Shown here one piece after another: positions 28,101 through 36,949 of a DNA stretch of 64,000 nt (positions are counted from its first letter, which is position 1; each line of letters begins with the position of its first letter). This DNA is from an uncultured Acetatifactor sp. (GTDB lineage Bacteria; Bacillota; Clostridia; Lachnospirales; Lachnospiraceae): contig CANQUQ010000002.1 in the NCBI GenBank assembly GCA_947627115.1, positions 124,001 to 188,000 of the forward strand. The letters run 5' to 3'. The translations under genes and the position numbers were made by a program. The notes below the pieces were generated by a model. That model was not told the origin of the DNA. It saw nothing but the letters and a program-made list of their open reading frames with translations, and did no database searches.

Positions 28101-29657
28101 TGCCTTGCCAGGCCTGCTCTCGAAGCTGGTCATGTCCGGTTCCGCCCACGGCTGCAGGGCGATCTCCTCCCCTGCGTAGTAGACATTGGACGCCAGCCAC
28201 GACGTGTCCGAAAGATAGATCATGGCGTTGGCCAGGAACACCGGGAACTCCGCCCGCAGCGGAAAATCCGACTCCCTGATGTCAAAGCCGGTCACGATCT
28301 CCTTCCTGCCGTTCCACTCTCCGTAGTAGCCCACGCACTTTCCGTCATACTCCAGAAAGCTCTGTGCCCCTTCCGGCAGATCAAAGCAGTAGGCGGTGTT
28401 CACTCCCACGGTAAAGCCGGACAAGCCCGCCGTCAGATCGCAGTCCGTCATGTCCAGCAGGACATTTTCCAGCTTCCCCACGGATCGGCCGCGGGCATCG
28501 CCGAAGAGAAGCATATTGCCCTCCCCTGCCTGCGGCTCCTCGCCCGCATCGTAGATCACCACATTATAGGCGCCGTCTTCCGCAGAGGCATCGCTCTCTG
28601 CCCTGGCGATGCTGTTCCCCGTCACGGCCTGATACGCCTTCTCGATAAAGGTATTTCCGTCTCCCACCAGCAGACCTTCAATGAGATTCCCGCGGCTCTT
28701 GACCGCAAAGGAGACATCGTCGCCGGCCAGGCTGTCGCTGCCGCCGCCGGAAAAGGAGATGCCGCTTATGCGCGATGCAATGCTTTCCCCGCTCCAGTCG
28801 ACCTGCCCGAACAGACAGGACGCGTTCTCACCGGGCGCAAGGCTCATCTGGCGCAGGGCGATCAGCGTCTCGTCCTCATCGTAGAGGCCCACGTCAAAGG
28901 AAACGTCCCGGTCGCTGAAATTCGTGGTGCTGGCGATCACATCGTAAAGACCGTTCTCCCCCAGGGAGTAGACGGTGTACTCATTGGCTACGTTGGCGGC
29001 GGGCTCTCCCACCACGTGCAGCTCCTTTCCTCCGGAGCTGACCAGCGCCTCATAATCCGCCGCACCGGCCCCGTCCGTATAGACGACCAGATCCGCGCTG
29101 CCCTCCGCCCCTTCTCCTCCAAGAGTGTCCAGCATTTCCTGGGCCGACGCAAGGCTGCCGCCGCTGTCGCTGCACTCCAGGCTCCGCAATGCCTGCACGA
29201 TGCTGTCCGGATCCGTCATATCCACCGCCAGCAGCTTCGCGCCGCATCCGTCCACAGTCACCAGGGAGAGCCTGGTATTCTCGGCCCCGCGCACATAATC
29301 GCACGCCTGCTCCACCGCCTCCTCCAGGCGGCTCCTGCCTGAGGCTCCCACATGCTGCATACTGCCGCTGGTGTCCACAAGCAGGATCTTCCTTCCCCCG
29401 TCCCGGCCGGTGGAGCTGACGAAGGGCGACATCAGCGCGATCACAAGGAGAGCCACGATCAGGATCTGCAGATACATAAGGATATTGTGCACGAACTTTT
29501 CAAAAAAGGTGCGCGACTGCTCGTTCCTTATCAGCTTCCTCCAAAGGAGATTGGAAGAAATGAGATAATCGGTCCCTTTCGGCTTCAACAGATATAAAAT
29601 TATGATGATGGGGACCGCCGCCAGGAACAGCAGCGGCCAAAAGCTTTCAAATGTCAT
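25188..29657 (-). CDS. Giant BatA-type membrane protein with VWA and glutamine amidotransferase-like domains
   Basis: 1489 residues. The N-terminus (1-80) is a BatA-type membrane region (PLLFLAAVPIIIILYLLKPK). A first VWA domain has the MIDAS motif DTSGSM (95-100). A long beta-rich part follows, then two membrane segments near 565-620, a degenerate second VWA (VFLADLSDSNAE), a glutamine-amidotransferase-like fold (near 855; RILVISGQDADASAL) and a third VWA with DRSASM (near 973). A last membrane segment near 1385 leads to a basic Lys/Arg tail. It looks like BatA and BatB fused to a YfbK/GATase-like module. Last gene of the eight-gene operon; its ATG lies inside the end of the DUF58 gene. Function unknown. 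Confidence 0.88.
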   Translation of the reverse strand: MTFESFWPLLFLAAVPIIIILYLLKPKGTDYLISSNLLWRKLIRNEQSRTFFEKFVHNILMYLQILIVALLVIALMSPFVSSTGRDGGRKILLVDTSGSMQHVGASGRSRLEEAVEQACDYVRGAENTRLSLVTVDGCGAKLLAVDMTDPDSIVQALRSLECSDSGGSLASAQEMLDTLGGEGAEGSADLVVYTDGAGAADYEALVSSGGKELHVVGEPAANVANEYTVYSLGENGLYDVIASTTNFSDRDVSFDVGLYDEDETLIALRQMSLAPGENASCLFGQVDWSGESIASRISGISFSGGGSDSLAGDDVSFAVKSRGNLIEGLLVGDGNTFIEKAYQAVTGNSIARAESDASAEDGAYNVVIYDAGEEPQAGEGNMLLFGDARGRSVGKLENVLLDMTDCDLTAGLSGFTVGVNTAYCFDLPEGAQSFLEYDGKCVGYYGEWNGRKEIVTGFDIRESDFPLRAEFPVFLANAMIYLSDTSWLASNVYYAGEEIALQPWAEPDMTSFESRPGKAGLYRVGNGEYQEAYAVRFQTATESDGRASAASVTEDGGTRLVTVRRTLRNVFLILALALLAAEWIVYVRQMRYRGRFYLAVRGLVLLCVLAALFGVSIRLRSNGTATVFLADLSDSNAEHLEDMEDYLRKTVEKMPSDNVYGIVAFGRDALVEQFLSPEKHFAGLMSVPEKSATDFEEAVSRALALLPGDRNKRLVVLTDGRETGGDIRHMAQALTASGAEFLTLVYEDEEAPDAYIENVTLPAYLHPGDKYSVTVLVESSYETDAVIELYDGSQMAASDQVHLNRGSNRFVFSRQVSESGSVNAIETLRAQVRAPGDACQENDVFNAYSVVEAAPRILVISGQDADASALAAVLEAAGCNYSVVSAMNAPDSIEGMLQYRSVILVDTYIDDLPAGFLKHLETYVKDYGCGFVCCGGEDSFALGGYRDTVLETVLPVDMELRGVNEMPSMAMVMVIDRSASMTMDAEGSNASNLDVAIRAATVAVDNLRASDYVGVLTFDDGYSWQVELVQADDKAGIKDEIKEIKEGGGTTIKPALQEAFRVISQSDASVKHVVLLTDGMGETTEFGDVVQAFTDSGVTLSTVAVGQDSDTDLLERLADSCGGRYYYSDVSSDIPRIFAQEVLLGGDSYIQNGTFGLSVRGRHELTAGLFEDGWPVIYGYISSSPKAASSTLLSSAEKDDPILTVWQYGLGRTVAWNSDVTGEWSGAFAGEEDYVQLWKRIVDYSAGNTDMGEDRVDVITAGEETRVVYRTQDYGQDTQISATVMDPEGGVREVKLHATEPGRYETDISTADTGLYHFTLRRTENGEVKSHMTTAAAVQFSYEYKFDVSPEPYLSFVRQYGRIITPQEDIWTHIRTGAGERRSLTDWLLGAAVCLFLADVAMRRFQYVPGGKRARRKRGADPASAPQETEGGAAGDVQGSNENRDSAKNGKGKKDRGPAKEKAAKRRSGPSEQTLDTSQLLRKKDDRNM

Positions 29658-30528
29658 ACAGCATCCTTAAATTCTGAAAGATCAGTTCATAAAAATCCGT
29701 CCCCGTGCCGCACAGGGCATAGACCGCCCCCGCCGCTGCGCACTCCCTCCTCAGCCTGTCCGTAAATTCCCGCAGGGCATTCTCATAGGCCCGGATGCCG
29801 GAAGCATCCAGGGTGAGGCGCAGCACACTTTTCTCCTCCATATCGATCAGGTTCCTGGTGCCGGTGAGCTCCACCTGCAGCTCCTCCTGTGCCATCACCT
29901 GCAGCAGCACCGCCTTCTGCCTGCGGTAATTCAGAAAGCGCAGCATCTGACTCACCGCGTTCCCGTCCCGGTCCGTCAATTCCTCCTGCAGGAAATCGCT
30001 GATGAGGACCGTCACGCCCGGCCCCCTGGCGGGCAGTCTCCTGACGGCCTCCGCCATATCTGCCTTCCCTTCAAAGGTGCGGTGCTCCAGCCAGTCCGCC
30101 ATGCGGGCGAAGGCCTTCTTCCCGCCGCCTGCGGAGAAGGGCGACTCCATCCTCCTCACATCGTACAGGATCACCCTGTCCATGTTGTTCAGCCCCAGAT
30201 AGGCCATGGCAGCCGCCAGCATACAGGACAGATCGCTCTTTTTCTTTTCACCGTAATCCATGGAGGCGCTGGTATCCAACAGCACGGAGACTATCGCCTC
30301 CTTCTCCTCCATATACTCCTTCACATAGAACCTGTCCAGACGGCCGTAGGCATTCCAGTCGATACGGCGTATGTCGTCTCCCGGCATGTATTCCCGGAAA
30401 TCCGAGAACTCCGCGGAGGAACCCTTCTGCACCGACTTGCGGTTCCCGCTCATATTCATGGACGACTTGTGCCCCACGGAAAGCCGCAGCCGGGACAGTG
30501 TATCAAAAAAAGCAGCATCCAGCTTCAT
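29647..30528 (-). CDS. DUF58 domain protein (VWA-like, MoxR partner)
   Basis: 293 residues, soluble. The DUF58 signature MPGDDIRRIDWNAYGRLDRF lies near 70-90 and is followed by a VWA MIDAS motif LLDTSASMDYG. MoxR ATPases and DUF58/VWA proteins are usually encoded together; the DUF58 protein is thought to be the ATPase's client or adaptor. Encoded 36 bases after moxR and overlapping the giant VWA gene by 11 bases. Confidence 0.92.
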   Translation of the reverse strand: MKLDAAFFDTLSRLRLSVGHKSSMNMSGNRKSVQKGSSAEFSDFREYMPGDDIRRIDWNAYGRLDRFYVKEYMEEKEAIVSVLLDTSASMDYGEKKKSDLSCMLAAAMAYLGLNNMDRVILYDVRRMESPFSAGGGKKAFARMADWLEHRTFEGKADMAEAVRRLPARGPGVTVLISDFLQEELTDRDGNAVSQMLRFLNYRRQKAVLLQVMAQEELQVELTGTRNLIDMEEKSVLRLTLDASGIRAYENALREFTDRLRRECAAAGAVYALCGTGTDFYELIFQNLRMLYDI

Positions 30529-30564
30529 ATTCCGCCAGCTCCCATCCGCCCGGCTCTCCGGGCA

Positions 30565-31539
30565 TTATATCTGCGGCCTTTTGGCCGCCAGGATTCCCCT
30601 GATAATGTCGTCCTCGGACACCCCCTGGCTGATGGCGTCAAAGCTTGGCAGGATCCGGTGCCGCAGCACAGGATAAGCCGCCTCGTCCACATCCTGGAAG
30701 GAGACGTTCAGACGGCCCTCCAGAAAAGCCTTCGCTCTGGCAGCGCGGATCAGGGCCTGCGCCGCTCTGGGACTTGCGCCCTCCCGGATGTGCGGATTGG
30801 GCGCATGGGTCGCCATGACGATGTCCAGAAGGTGCTCCATCACCGCATCCGCAATGGGGATCTGACCGATCAGCTCCCTGGCCGCCAGCAGGCCCTCGCC
30901 GTCCATCTGCTTTTCAATTGCCTGGGGCCTGCTCCCCTCCGTCAGCGCCACAATGTCCTTCAGCTCTTCCTTGGAGGGAAAACGCACCAGGATCTTGAAC
31001 ATGAAGCGGTCCAGCTGCGCCTCCGGCAGAGGATAGGTCCCCTCGTTCTCAATGGGATTCTGGGTGGCCAGGACGAAAAAAGGCTCCCCCAGCACATGGC
31101 TTTCATTTCCCACCGTCACCGTATGCTCCTGCATGGCCTCCAGCAGCGCCGACTGGGTCTTGGGCGTCGCCCGGTTGATCTCGTCCGCAAGGATCAGATT
31201 GGCGAAGATCGGACCGGGTTCAAAGGAAAATGAATTGCCCTGTTCGCTCTTTACAATAATGTTCGTTCCGGTCACATCGCTGGGCATCAGATCCGGCGTG
31301 AACTGTATTCTCTTGAAGGACAGGTCAAAGACCCTGCCGATAGTGCTCACCAGCCTGGTCTTGCCCAGTCCCGGCATGCCCTCCAGCAGCACGTTGCCTC
31401 CGGTGAGCATGGCCAGCATCACCTGTCGGACGACCTCCTCCTGTCCTACGATTCCTTTTTTGATCTCCCGCTCACAGTCTGCGGCCCGCTGTGCCATGTA
31501 GGCGGGATCCTGCAGCCTGCTCTTGTCCTGATCGCTCAT
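30565..31539 (-). CDS. MoxR-family AAA+ ATPase
   Basis: 324 residues. Walker A EGMPGLGKTRLV (53-64), Walker B ILADEINRATPKTQSALLEA, sensor region ATQNPIENEGTYPLPEAQLD and a C-terminal lid with SPRAAQALIRAARA. MoxR proteins are chaperone-like ATPases that act with VWA-domain partners to assemble or activate other complexes. Both downstream genes encode such partners. GAGGGATAAGG is the ribosome binding site. Confidence 0.95.
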   Translation of the reverse strand: MSDQDKSRLQDPAYMAQRAADCEREIKKGIVGQEEVVRQVMLAMLTGGNVLLEGMPGLGKTRLVSTIGRVFDLSFKRIQFTPDLMPSDVTGTNIIVKSEQGNSFSFEPGPIFANLILADEINRATPKTQSALLEAMQEHTVTVGNESHVLGEPFFVLATQNPIENEGTYPLPEAQLDRFMFKILVRFPSKEELKDIVALTEGSRPQAIEKQMDGEGLLAARELIGQIPIADAVMEHLLDIVMATHAPNPHIREGASPRAAQALIRAARAKAFLEGRLNVSFQDVDEAAYPVLRHRILPSFDAISQGVSEDDIIRGILAAKRPQI

Positions 31540-31616
31540 CCTTATCCCTCATTCTGCCGCTTCAGCGGCCGTTTCAAAACGATTGAAAATTTTCAGTTCA
31601 TAAGCTCAACGAAATA

Positions 31617-32990
31617 TTAATTAAAGCTGGAAAAGTAATCCTTTATCACGCTTTCCATACCGCTGGGATACCGCCCGGCCGCGATGCCCTCATAGGCATT
31701 CCGCTCATAGTTCCCGATGACCGCCTCGTGGGACATGTGCGTCCCCTCCCAGCTGAGACCGTTCTGGCCCCGGAAATAATCCGAATCGCTGTGATCGCCG
31801 ACATTTCCCGTGAGATTGCCGCTGTCCGCCACGGCATTGGGGATGCTGACATAGTCATGGGGAAGATCGGCCGTGCCGGTGCCCCGGCCTGCGCCCTGGC
31901 CCTGACCGCTCTGACTCTGACCTTGGCCCTGGGCGCCCTGACCCTGGCCATGACCGTTCTGGCCCTGACCCTGGCCATTCTGCCCTTGACCCTGTCCCTG
32001 GCCGTTCTGGCCCTGACCCTGGCCCTGGCTCTGACTCTGACCGTTCTGCCCTTGACCCTGTCCCTGGCCGTTCTGGCCCTGACCCTGGCCCTGGCTCTGA
32101 CTCTGGCCGTTCTGACCGGATGCCAGCCGGTCGCCGGAGGAGGGCCTTCCGCTCATCTCCTGCATTTTTTCCGCCATGGCCTGCATGGCTTCCGCCGACA
32201 TTGCGGAAGCGGACGCACCGTCCCGCAGACTCTGCGCCAGGTCGGACATCCGGCTGCTCATGTCCGCATATTTATAATTCAGCTTATCGCCTGCCGCCTG
32301 CAGGGCCTGCGCCGAATCCGCCTGACCGTACTCGGCCATGGAGGACCGAAGGCTCTCCGCCATCTCCTCAAGGGCCGCCTTCTGCTGCGGGGTCAGCGTC
32401 TCCTCTTCCAACTGCTCCAGCTGCTTTAAGACCTCCTCGATCTCCTCCTCTTTCTCCCCGGCTTCCCCGCGTATCCGGTGAAGCTCCCTCGTCCTGTCCT
32501 TCGCAGGGGACGGTATCAGGGCCAGCGCCACCGCCGCCGCCAGCAGGACCGCAGACAGCGCGGTCTTCTTCCAGACAGGCCACAGGGGAATCCGGATCCT
32601 GTCCCTGTGATTCTTCAGCTGCTCCATGGCGTCTGCACGCTGCAGGACAAAGAGCGGTCCCTCCTCCCGCCGGTTCTCATATGCCGTGATGATCCGCTCC
32701 TTGAAGCCGAAGGCATCCATGGTCAGCGCCGTCTGCTCCATAGTGCCCGGCCGGCACAGGGATACCAGGACGGCGGACGCTGCCGCCAGCAGGATCGCCA
32801 CCGCCGTGTACACATTGGCGTAGTACATCGGCACAAAGAGCGCCGCCGTCTGAAGCAGGATTCCCGCTCCCCCGCCGATGCCCAGCGCGAACACCAGCCT
32901 TTTCAGAAAAGCTGCCAGATCCAGCCTGCGGCGGTATGCGCGTATGATGTTCAGAAATTCTCTCTGTTCCATCCGTTCCTCCGTACTCAT
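31617..32990 (-). CDS. Membrane protein with coiled coil and Gln/Gly-rich repeat region
   Basis: 457 residues. Two or three membrane segments lie in the first 165 residues (around 30-70 and 145-165). A coiled coil rich in Glu and Leu follows (EEVLKQLEQLEEETL), then Ala/Gln helices, then about 85 residues almost solely of Gly, Gln, Ser and Asn (GQGQGQNG units). The C-terminus is ordinary (VIGNYERNAYEGIAAGRYPS). No family is assigned firmly; the layout resembles DUF4175-type proteins seen next to MoxR-DUF58-VWA genes. The repeat lies in DNA with a 66-base duplication. A second ATG at 32972 also has a good ribosome binding site. Confidence 0.8.
   Translation of the reverse strand: MSTEERMEQREFLNIIRAYRRRLDLAAFLKRLVFALGIGGGAGILLQTAALFVPMYYANVYTAVAILLAAASAVLVSLCRPGTMEQTALTMDAFGFKERIITAYENRREEGPLFVLQRADAMEQLKNHRDRIRIPLWPVWKKTALSAVLLAAAVALALIPSPAKDRTRELHRIRGEAGEKEEEIEEVLKQLEQLEEETLTPQQKAALEEMAESLRSSMAEYGQADSAQALQAAGDKLNYKYADMSSRMSDLAQSLRDGASASAMSAEAMQAMAEKMQEMSGRPSSGDRLASGQNGQSQSQGQGQGQNGQGQGQGQNGQSQSQGQGQGQNGQGQGQGQNGQGQGQNGHGQGQGAQGQGQSQSGQGQGAGRGTGTADLPHDYVSIPNAVADSGNLTGNVGDHSDSDYFRGQNGLSWEGTHMSHEAVIGNYERNAYEGIAAGRYPSGMESVIKDYFSSFN
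31978..32109. repeat. Two-copy 66-base direct repeat inside the Gln/Gly-rich gene
   Basis: 31978-32043 and 32044-32109 differ at one base only. Each codes for 22 residues of the Gly/Gln/Ser/Asn region, so copy-number change keeps the frame. Shorter related units extend to about 31890. Confidence 0.9.
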
Positions 32991-33002
32991 CGGGATACCC
33001 TT

Positions 33003-33905
33003 CTACGCCTGCTTTTTGGCGGGCCTGCGGCCGCCTCCGGAATGCATGGGATTCACCTTCCATGCCGCCAGCGCCATGAACAGGAACGCCATCAGCAGGA
33101 TACATGCCGCCGACGCGAACATCCACAGCTTGCCCCGCGCCAGAATATAGGTGATCAGGCCCACATCGTCTGCGTCAAAGGAGCCGCCTGACCTTCCGAA
33201 AAGAGATTCCCCCGTCATGATCTGCATAAAGAACTCCTCGAAAAATACCGCGGGATTCCCAAGCAGAATCAGCATGGACTCCCCTCCGTTCCCGGAGCCG
33301 AACAGAAGACGCAGGAACACGGGCACGAACGAGAGACCGAATATGACAAAATATAACACGAAGGACAGAAGGACGGCCGCCACGGACTTTCGGCAGAAGG
33401 CGGAGGCAAAAATGCCTATGCTGCCCGCGAAGACCGAGAACAGGATGACTGCCAGCAGGTAATAGAACAGATTGATCCAGCTGAGTCCTCCCACCACGAA
33501 GGACAGCGCCATGATGGGCGTGCTGGCCGCCACAAAGAACAGGATCCGCAGCACCGCGGAGCACACCTTTCCGAACACGATGGAAAACGGCGACATGCAG
33601 GTGGTCATCATGATGTCAAAGGTCTGCCGCTCTTTCTCCCCGGATATGGAGGAGGCAGTGATGATCGGCACATACAGGGCCACGATGCACACCTGCGCCA
33701 CGGCCACGGTGGGGAACAGATAGATCAGTGAGGCGTAGATATTCCCCTGGCCCATATAAGAGTTGGCCTGCTGTATCACCAGAAGCGCAAGAAGGAACGT
33801 CACCGTAAGGGCCGCCTCATAGGCAAAGAGGCTCCAGCTCAGGCGCATGCTCCGGACGGTCACGTGCAGATCCTTCTTCACGATGGGATTTAATCTTATT
33901 TTCAT
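33003..33905 (-). CDS. ABC-2 type transporter permease
   Basis: 300 residues with six hydrophobic segments, typical of ABC-2/NatB-type permeases: LSWSLFAYEAALTVTFLLAL at the first segment, then a cytoplasmic loop SGEKERQTFDIMMTTCMSPF, the conserved coupling segment of the family. The start ATGA-overlaps the stop of the ATPase gene, so the two are co-translated. It ends 12 bases before the Gln/Gly-rich gene. Substrate unknown. Confidence 0.9.
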   Translation of the reverse strand: MKIRLNPIVKKDLHVTVRSMRLSWSLFAYEAALTVTFLLALLVIQQANSYMGQGNIYASLIYLFPTVAVAQVCIVALYVPIITASSISGEKERQTFDIMMTTCMSPFSIVFGKVCSAVLRILFFVAASTPIMALSFVVGGLSWINLFYYLLAVILFSVFAGSIGIFASAFCRKSVAAVLLSFVLYFVIFGLSFVPVFLRLLFGSGNGGESMLILLGNPAVFFEEFFMQIMTGESLFGRSGGSFDADDVGLITYILARGKLWMFASAACILLMAFLFMALAAWKVNPMHSGGGRRPAKKQA

Positions 33906-34825
33906 TGCGCACCTCCCGTAAGCTGCATGAACAGCGATTCCAGACTGCCTTCCTCCCGGTGGAAATCGGTGAGGATGACCTGGTTTTGGATCAGGCTGCC
34001 GATCAGGGCACAGATCTCCTCCTCCGTGCCGCTGTGGGTAATGATCAGATCGTTCTCCCGGACGGATTCCACCCTGACCTTGGCCTGCTCCTTCAGCAGG
34101 CGGACGGCAGCCTCCGTCTCAGAGAGGACGTGGATGTGAATGCGGGAGCCCCCGGCAAGCTGCTGCATGATATCATCGATCTGCCCCGCCGCCACAAGAT
34201 GTCCTCTGTTCATGATCCCGATACTGTTGCACATTTCCGCGAGTTCCGACAGAATGTGGGAGCTGATGACAATTGTCTTGCCCATGGAGCGCAGGTTCTT
34301 CAGCAGCTCCTTCATCTCCACCCTGGCCCTAGGATCCAGTCCGGAATTGGGCTCGTCCAGGATCAGCAGCCTGGGGTTGTGCAGCATGGCTCTCGCCACG
34401 CACAGCCGCTGCTTCATGCCCCGTGAGAGCGTATCCACATAAACTTCCTTTTTGTCGGAAAGATTCACCAGTTCCAGCAGATCGTCCGTCAGCCTTGCGA
34501 TGTCCCGGTAGGTCATTCCGTACATGGAGCCGTACATTTCCATGTATTCCCGTACCTTCAGATTGTCATACACGCCGAAGAAATCCGGCACATAGCCGAT
34601 CAGACGCTTCATTGCCTTACTGCCTACGGCGGCGTTCGTCCCGCCCACACGCACAGTGCCTCCGCTGGCCTTCAAAAGACCGCACACGATGCGGATCGTC
34701 GTCGTTTTTCCCGCGCCGTTGGGTCCCACAAAGCCGAACAGGTCTCCCTCCGGAATATGCAGGTTCAGGCGGTCGACTGCCGTAAAGGAACCGTAATTTT
34801 TCGTCAGATTATTGATATACAGCAT
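33902..34825 (-). CDS. ABC transporter ATP-binding protein
   Basis: 307 residues from ATG 34825 (MLYINNLTKNYGSFTAVDRL), which has AGGAGGT six bases upstream; a longer frame to 34885 has no such signal. Walker A GPNGAGKTT, signature LSRGMKQR, Walker B LLILDEPNSGLD and the H-loop VISSHILSE are all intact. It is an exporter-type ATPase (NatA/CcmA group) and partners the adjacent ABC-2 permease. GldA of the gliding machinery has the same layout, but no other Gld protein is evident. Confidence 0.95.
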   Translation of the reverse strand: MLYINNLTKNYGSFTAVDRLNLHIPEGDLFGFVGPNGAGKTTTIRIVCGLLKASGGTVRVGGTNAAVGSKAMKRLIGYVPDFFGVYDNLKVREYMEMYGSMYGMTYRDIARLTDDLLELVNLSDKKEVYVDTLSRGMKQRLCVARAMLHNPRLLILDEPNSGLDPRARVEMKELLKNLRSMGKTIVISSHILSELAEMCNSIGIMNRGHLVAAGQIDDIMQQLAGGSRIHIHVLSETEAAVRLLKEQAKVRVESVRENDLIITHSGTEEEICALIGSLIQNQVILTDFHREEGSLESLFMQLTGGAQ

Positions 34826-34835
34826 GCCGCACCTC

Positions 34836-36920
34836 CTATTGAACGGAATAGAGACATCCGTACGATATCTCGTTGCAGTTGTCATCCACCGTCTTCTCCC
34901 AGTCCCTCGTCACGCCGATCACCACCGCTTCGTCCCCGTCCAGCTGAGGCATGATGCTGTAGATCCCCGTTCCCAGCGCGGCCAGATCGCTGGCCTTCCC
35001 ATACTCCCGCACACTGTGAAGATCCTCCAGGAAGGAGCGATACATGTACGGGGAGCTGCTGTCCTGCATCACATAGTAAAGAGGCTCCCTGTTCTTCAGC
35101 TCCTCTGTCTCACCCGCCGGCAGGCCGCCATAAATGAACATTGCATCGTCATAAAGCACCGCAAAGCAGCTCAGATCGCGGCCCGTTTCATTTGAGAGCG
35201 TACCCATAAGCCCGGCCCAGTCGGACGATACGTCCTGAAGGACAAGGCCGCCTTCCGCCCCCTGTCCGTCACCGATACCGCTCAGGCAGAAATAACTGTC
35301 CTCAAAGCTGGAGTCGGGCCTTAAGCCCACATAGAAGGTATCTCCCTCTTTTGTGATATGGTAAAAGTAAGAGTCTTCGTCCCCGTCCACCCTGTAGTTG
35401 TAAGGTGCATCGTCAAACGGCCCCGCAGATTCAAAGCCTTCCGCCAGCTTCAGCTCCCACTCCCTGCGGTCGGCGTCATAACAGTACAGATAAGCCTTGT
35501 TCTGTCCGCCGCCGGCAAGGTCCTGTACGGTCACCGAAAAGACTCTGGTGTTCACGATCTCAAATCCGCGGCCCGCCAGGAAGATCAGAAGGACCGTCAA
35601 GAGAGAGGTCACCGGCACCGCCAGCCAGTAGAGCTCTCTGCGCTTTGCAAGCCGCAGTATCAGGTAGAGCAGAGGGCCCGCAAAAATCACATAGAGGACC
35701 ACAATGACCTTCAGCAGGCCGAAGCTGAGAATGCTGTTGCTGTTTCCCAGCGCATCCAGCATGTCCCGGATATCCGAATAATAATTAACGGCTGCGTCGT
35801 ACCTGGAAGCAAACCGTGACCTGGCGTAGACGGAGGCATTGTCCAGAAGATGATATGCAAACATTCCCCGATCCATCGTCCAATACTCACTGTCCAACCG
35901 TCCCAGCTCCGCCAGGGAGTAGGGCAGTATACATATGCTTCCGTCGCCCAGGTCCCTGTTCATGGCCTGGGACGTGTAATCTTCATCGAAGGAAGCGTCA
36001 AATCCCTGCAGCTGCGCCATGGACACCTGCGAATAATCCGCATAGACATTCCCCGCCGCGGACGGCGTATCATATCCCGTCGTATCATTTCCCGGTGTAT
36101 CATTTTCCAGTGTATCATTTCCCGCCGTATCATTTTCTGACATATCGCCTATCGGCGCGTCGATCCTTGTACAGCTGATGCCCGGAAGATCGGAATAGCC
36201 TCCGCCGAAGCCTCTCAGCGTGTCCTGCGCATATGCGCCGGTACCTACGATCAGCACGCCGCCGTCCCGGTTCCACTGTTCTATGGCATTAAATTCATCT
36301 GCCGTCAGGATTCCGGTATTGTATCGATCGATCACCAGGAAGGTCAGCGCATCCAGGGAATCCAGAAGATCCTCCTGCTTAAGCTCCACCAGGCTGACAG
36401 GATATTGGTCGTCATAGAAATAAAGGGTCCCCATATCCAGATAGGTGAGATCGGGATAATCGTCGCTGAGGATTCCCAGGGACAGGCTCTTCTCCCGGTC
36501 CGCCAGCAGACCGTCGAATTCCTCTGCGGCCACCGTCCTGTCCTTCCGGTCCAGCAGGGACACGTTGACCGTCCCCTCATAGGAGCTGTAGCTGATCACC
36601 GGCCCGATCCTGACCACGAACTGTTTGACGCTGCCCTGGGGCAGAGAGAGAGATGTGTCGTACGCACAGGGGCGGCGGCCGTAGCCGTTCTCCACCGTAA
36701 GGCGCACCGTTCCCTCCCAGTCTTCTCCCTGATTCTCAACGGTCAGCCTGATATCGCAGTTCTCCCCGGTATGATGCAGCAGCTTTGCCTCAATGTTGAA
36801 CGCTCCCGGCTGTGCACTTCCGAAGGCCGCTGCGGTGCTCTTCTGAAGCATACCGCACAGCAGGACCGTCATCACCAGAACGGCCGCGTGAAAAATTTTT
36901 TTGTTCTTGTGGTGTTTCAT
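34836..36920 (-). CDS. Large secreted/membrane protein of the ABC-MoxR operon, unknown function
   Basis: 694 residues from ATG 36920, which has AAGGAAA seven bases upstream; an alternative ATG at 36950 overlaps the ArsR stop. It has a signal peptide (basic start, then VLVMTVLLCGML), beta-rich extracytoplasmic domains and two membrane segments in the second half (ILSFGLLKVIVVLYVIFAGP and LYWLAVPVTSLLTVLLIFLA). A degenerate amidotransferase-like segment (GGVLIVGTGAY) lies before a short NDT repeat. Proteins with this layout accompany ABC-2 exporters, for example GldG-like proteins. It lies between the regulator and the ABC ATPase. Confidence 0.78.
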   Translation of the reverse strand: MKHHKNKKIFHAAVLVMTVLLCGMLQKSTAAAFGSAQPGAFNIEAKLLHHTGENCDIRLTVENQGEDWEGTVRLTVENGYGRRPCAYDTSLSLPQGSVKQFVVRIGPVISYSSYEGTVNVSLLDRKDRTVAAEEFDGLLADREKSLSLGILSDDYPDLTYLDMGTLYFYDDQYPVSLVELKQEDLLDSLDALTFLVIDRYNTGILTADEFNAIEQWNRDGGVLIVGTGAYAQDTLRGFGGGYSDLPGISCTRIDAPIGDMSENDTAGNDTLENDTPGNDTTGYDTPSAAGNVYADYSQVSMAQLQGFDASFDEDYTSQAMNRDLGDGSICILPYSLAELGRLDSEYWTMDRGMFAYHLLDNASVYARSRFASRYDAAVNYYSDIRDMLDALGNSNSILSFGLLKVIVVLYVIFAGPLLYLILRLAKRRELYWLAVPVTSLLTVLLIFLAGRGFEIVNTRVFSVTVQDLAGGGQNKAYLYCYDADRREWELKLAEGFESAGPFDDAPYNYRVDGDEDSYFYHITKEGDTFYVGLRPDSSFEDSYFCLSGIGDGQGAEGGLVLQDVSSDWAGLMGTLSNETGRDLSCFAVLYDDAMFIYGGLPAGETEELKNREPLYYVMQDSSSPYMYRSFLEDLHSVREYGKASDLAALGTGIYSIMPQLDGDEAVVIGVTRDWEKTVDDNCNEISYGCLYSVQ
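36057..36140. repeat. 15-base tandem repeat encoding NDTxx units
   Basis: About five copies of GTATCATTTCCCG plus two variable bases, which code for NDT followed by two variable residues (NDTAG, NDTLE, NDTPG, NDTTG, then YDTPS). In frame; probably a flexible linker of variable length. Confidence 0.8.
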
Positions 36921-36949
36921 GGCGATTTCCTTCCGTAATAGATATTTCA

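Noticed and set aside
27252..29342. Open frame of 696 codons on the plus strand
   Set aside because: Antisense to the giant VWA gene; Arg/His-rich and without motifs.
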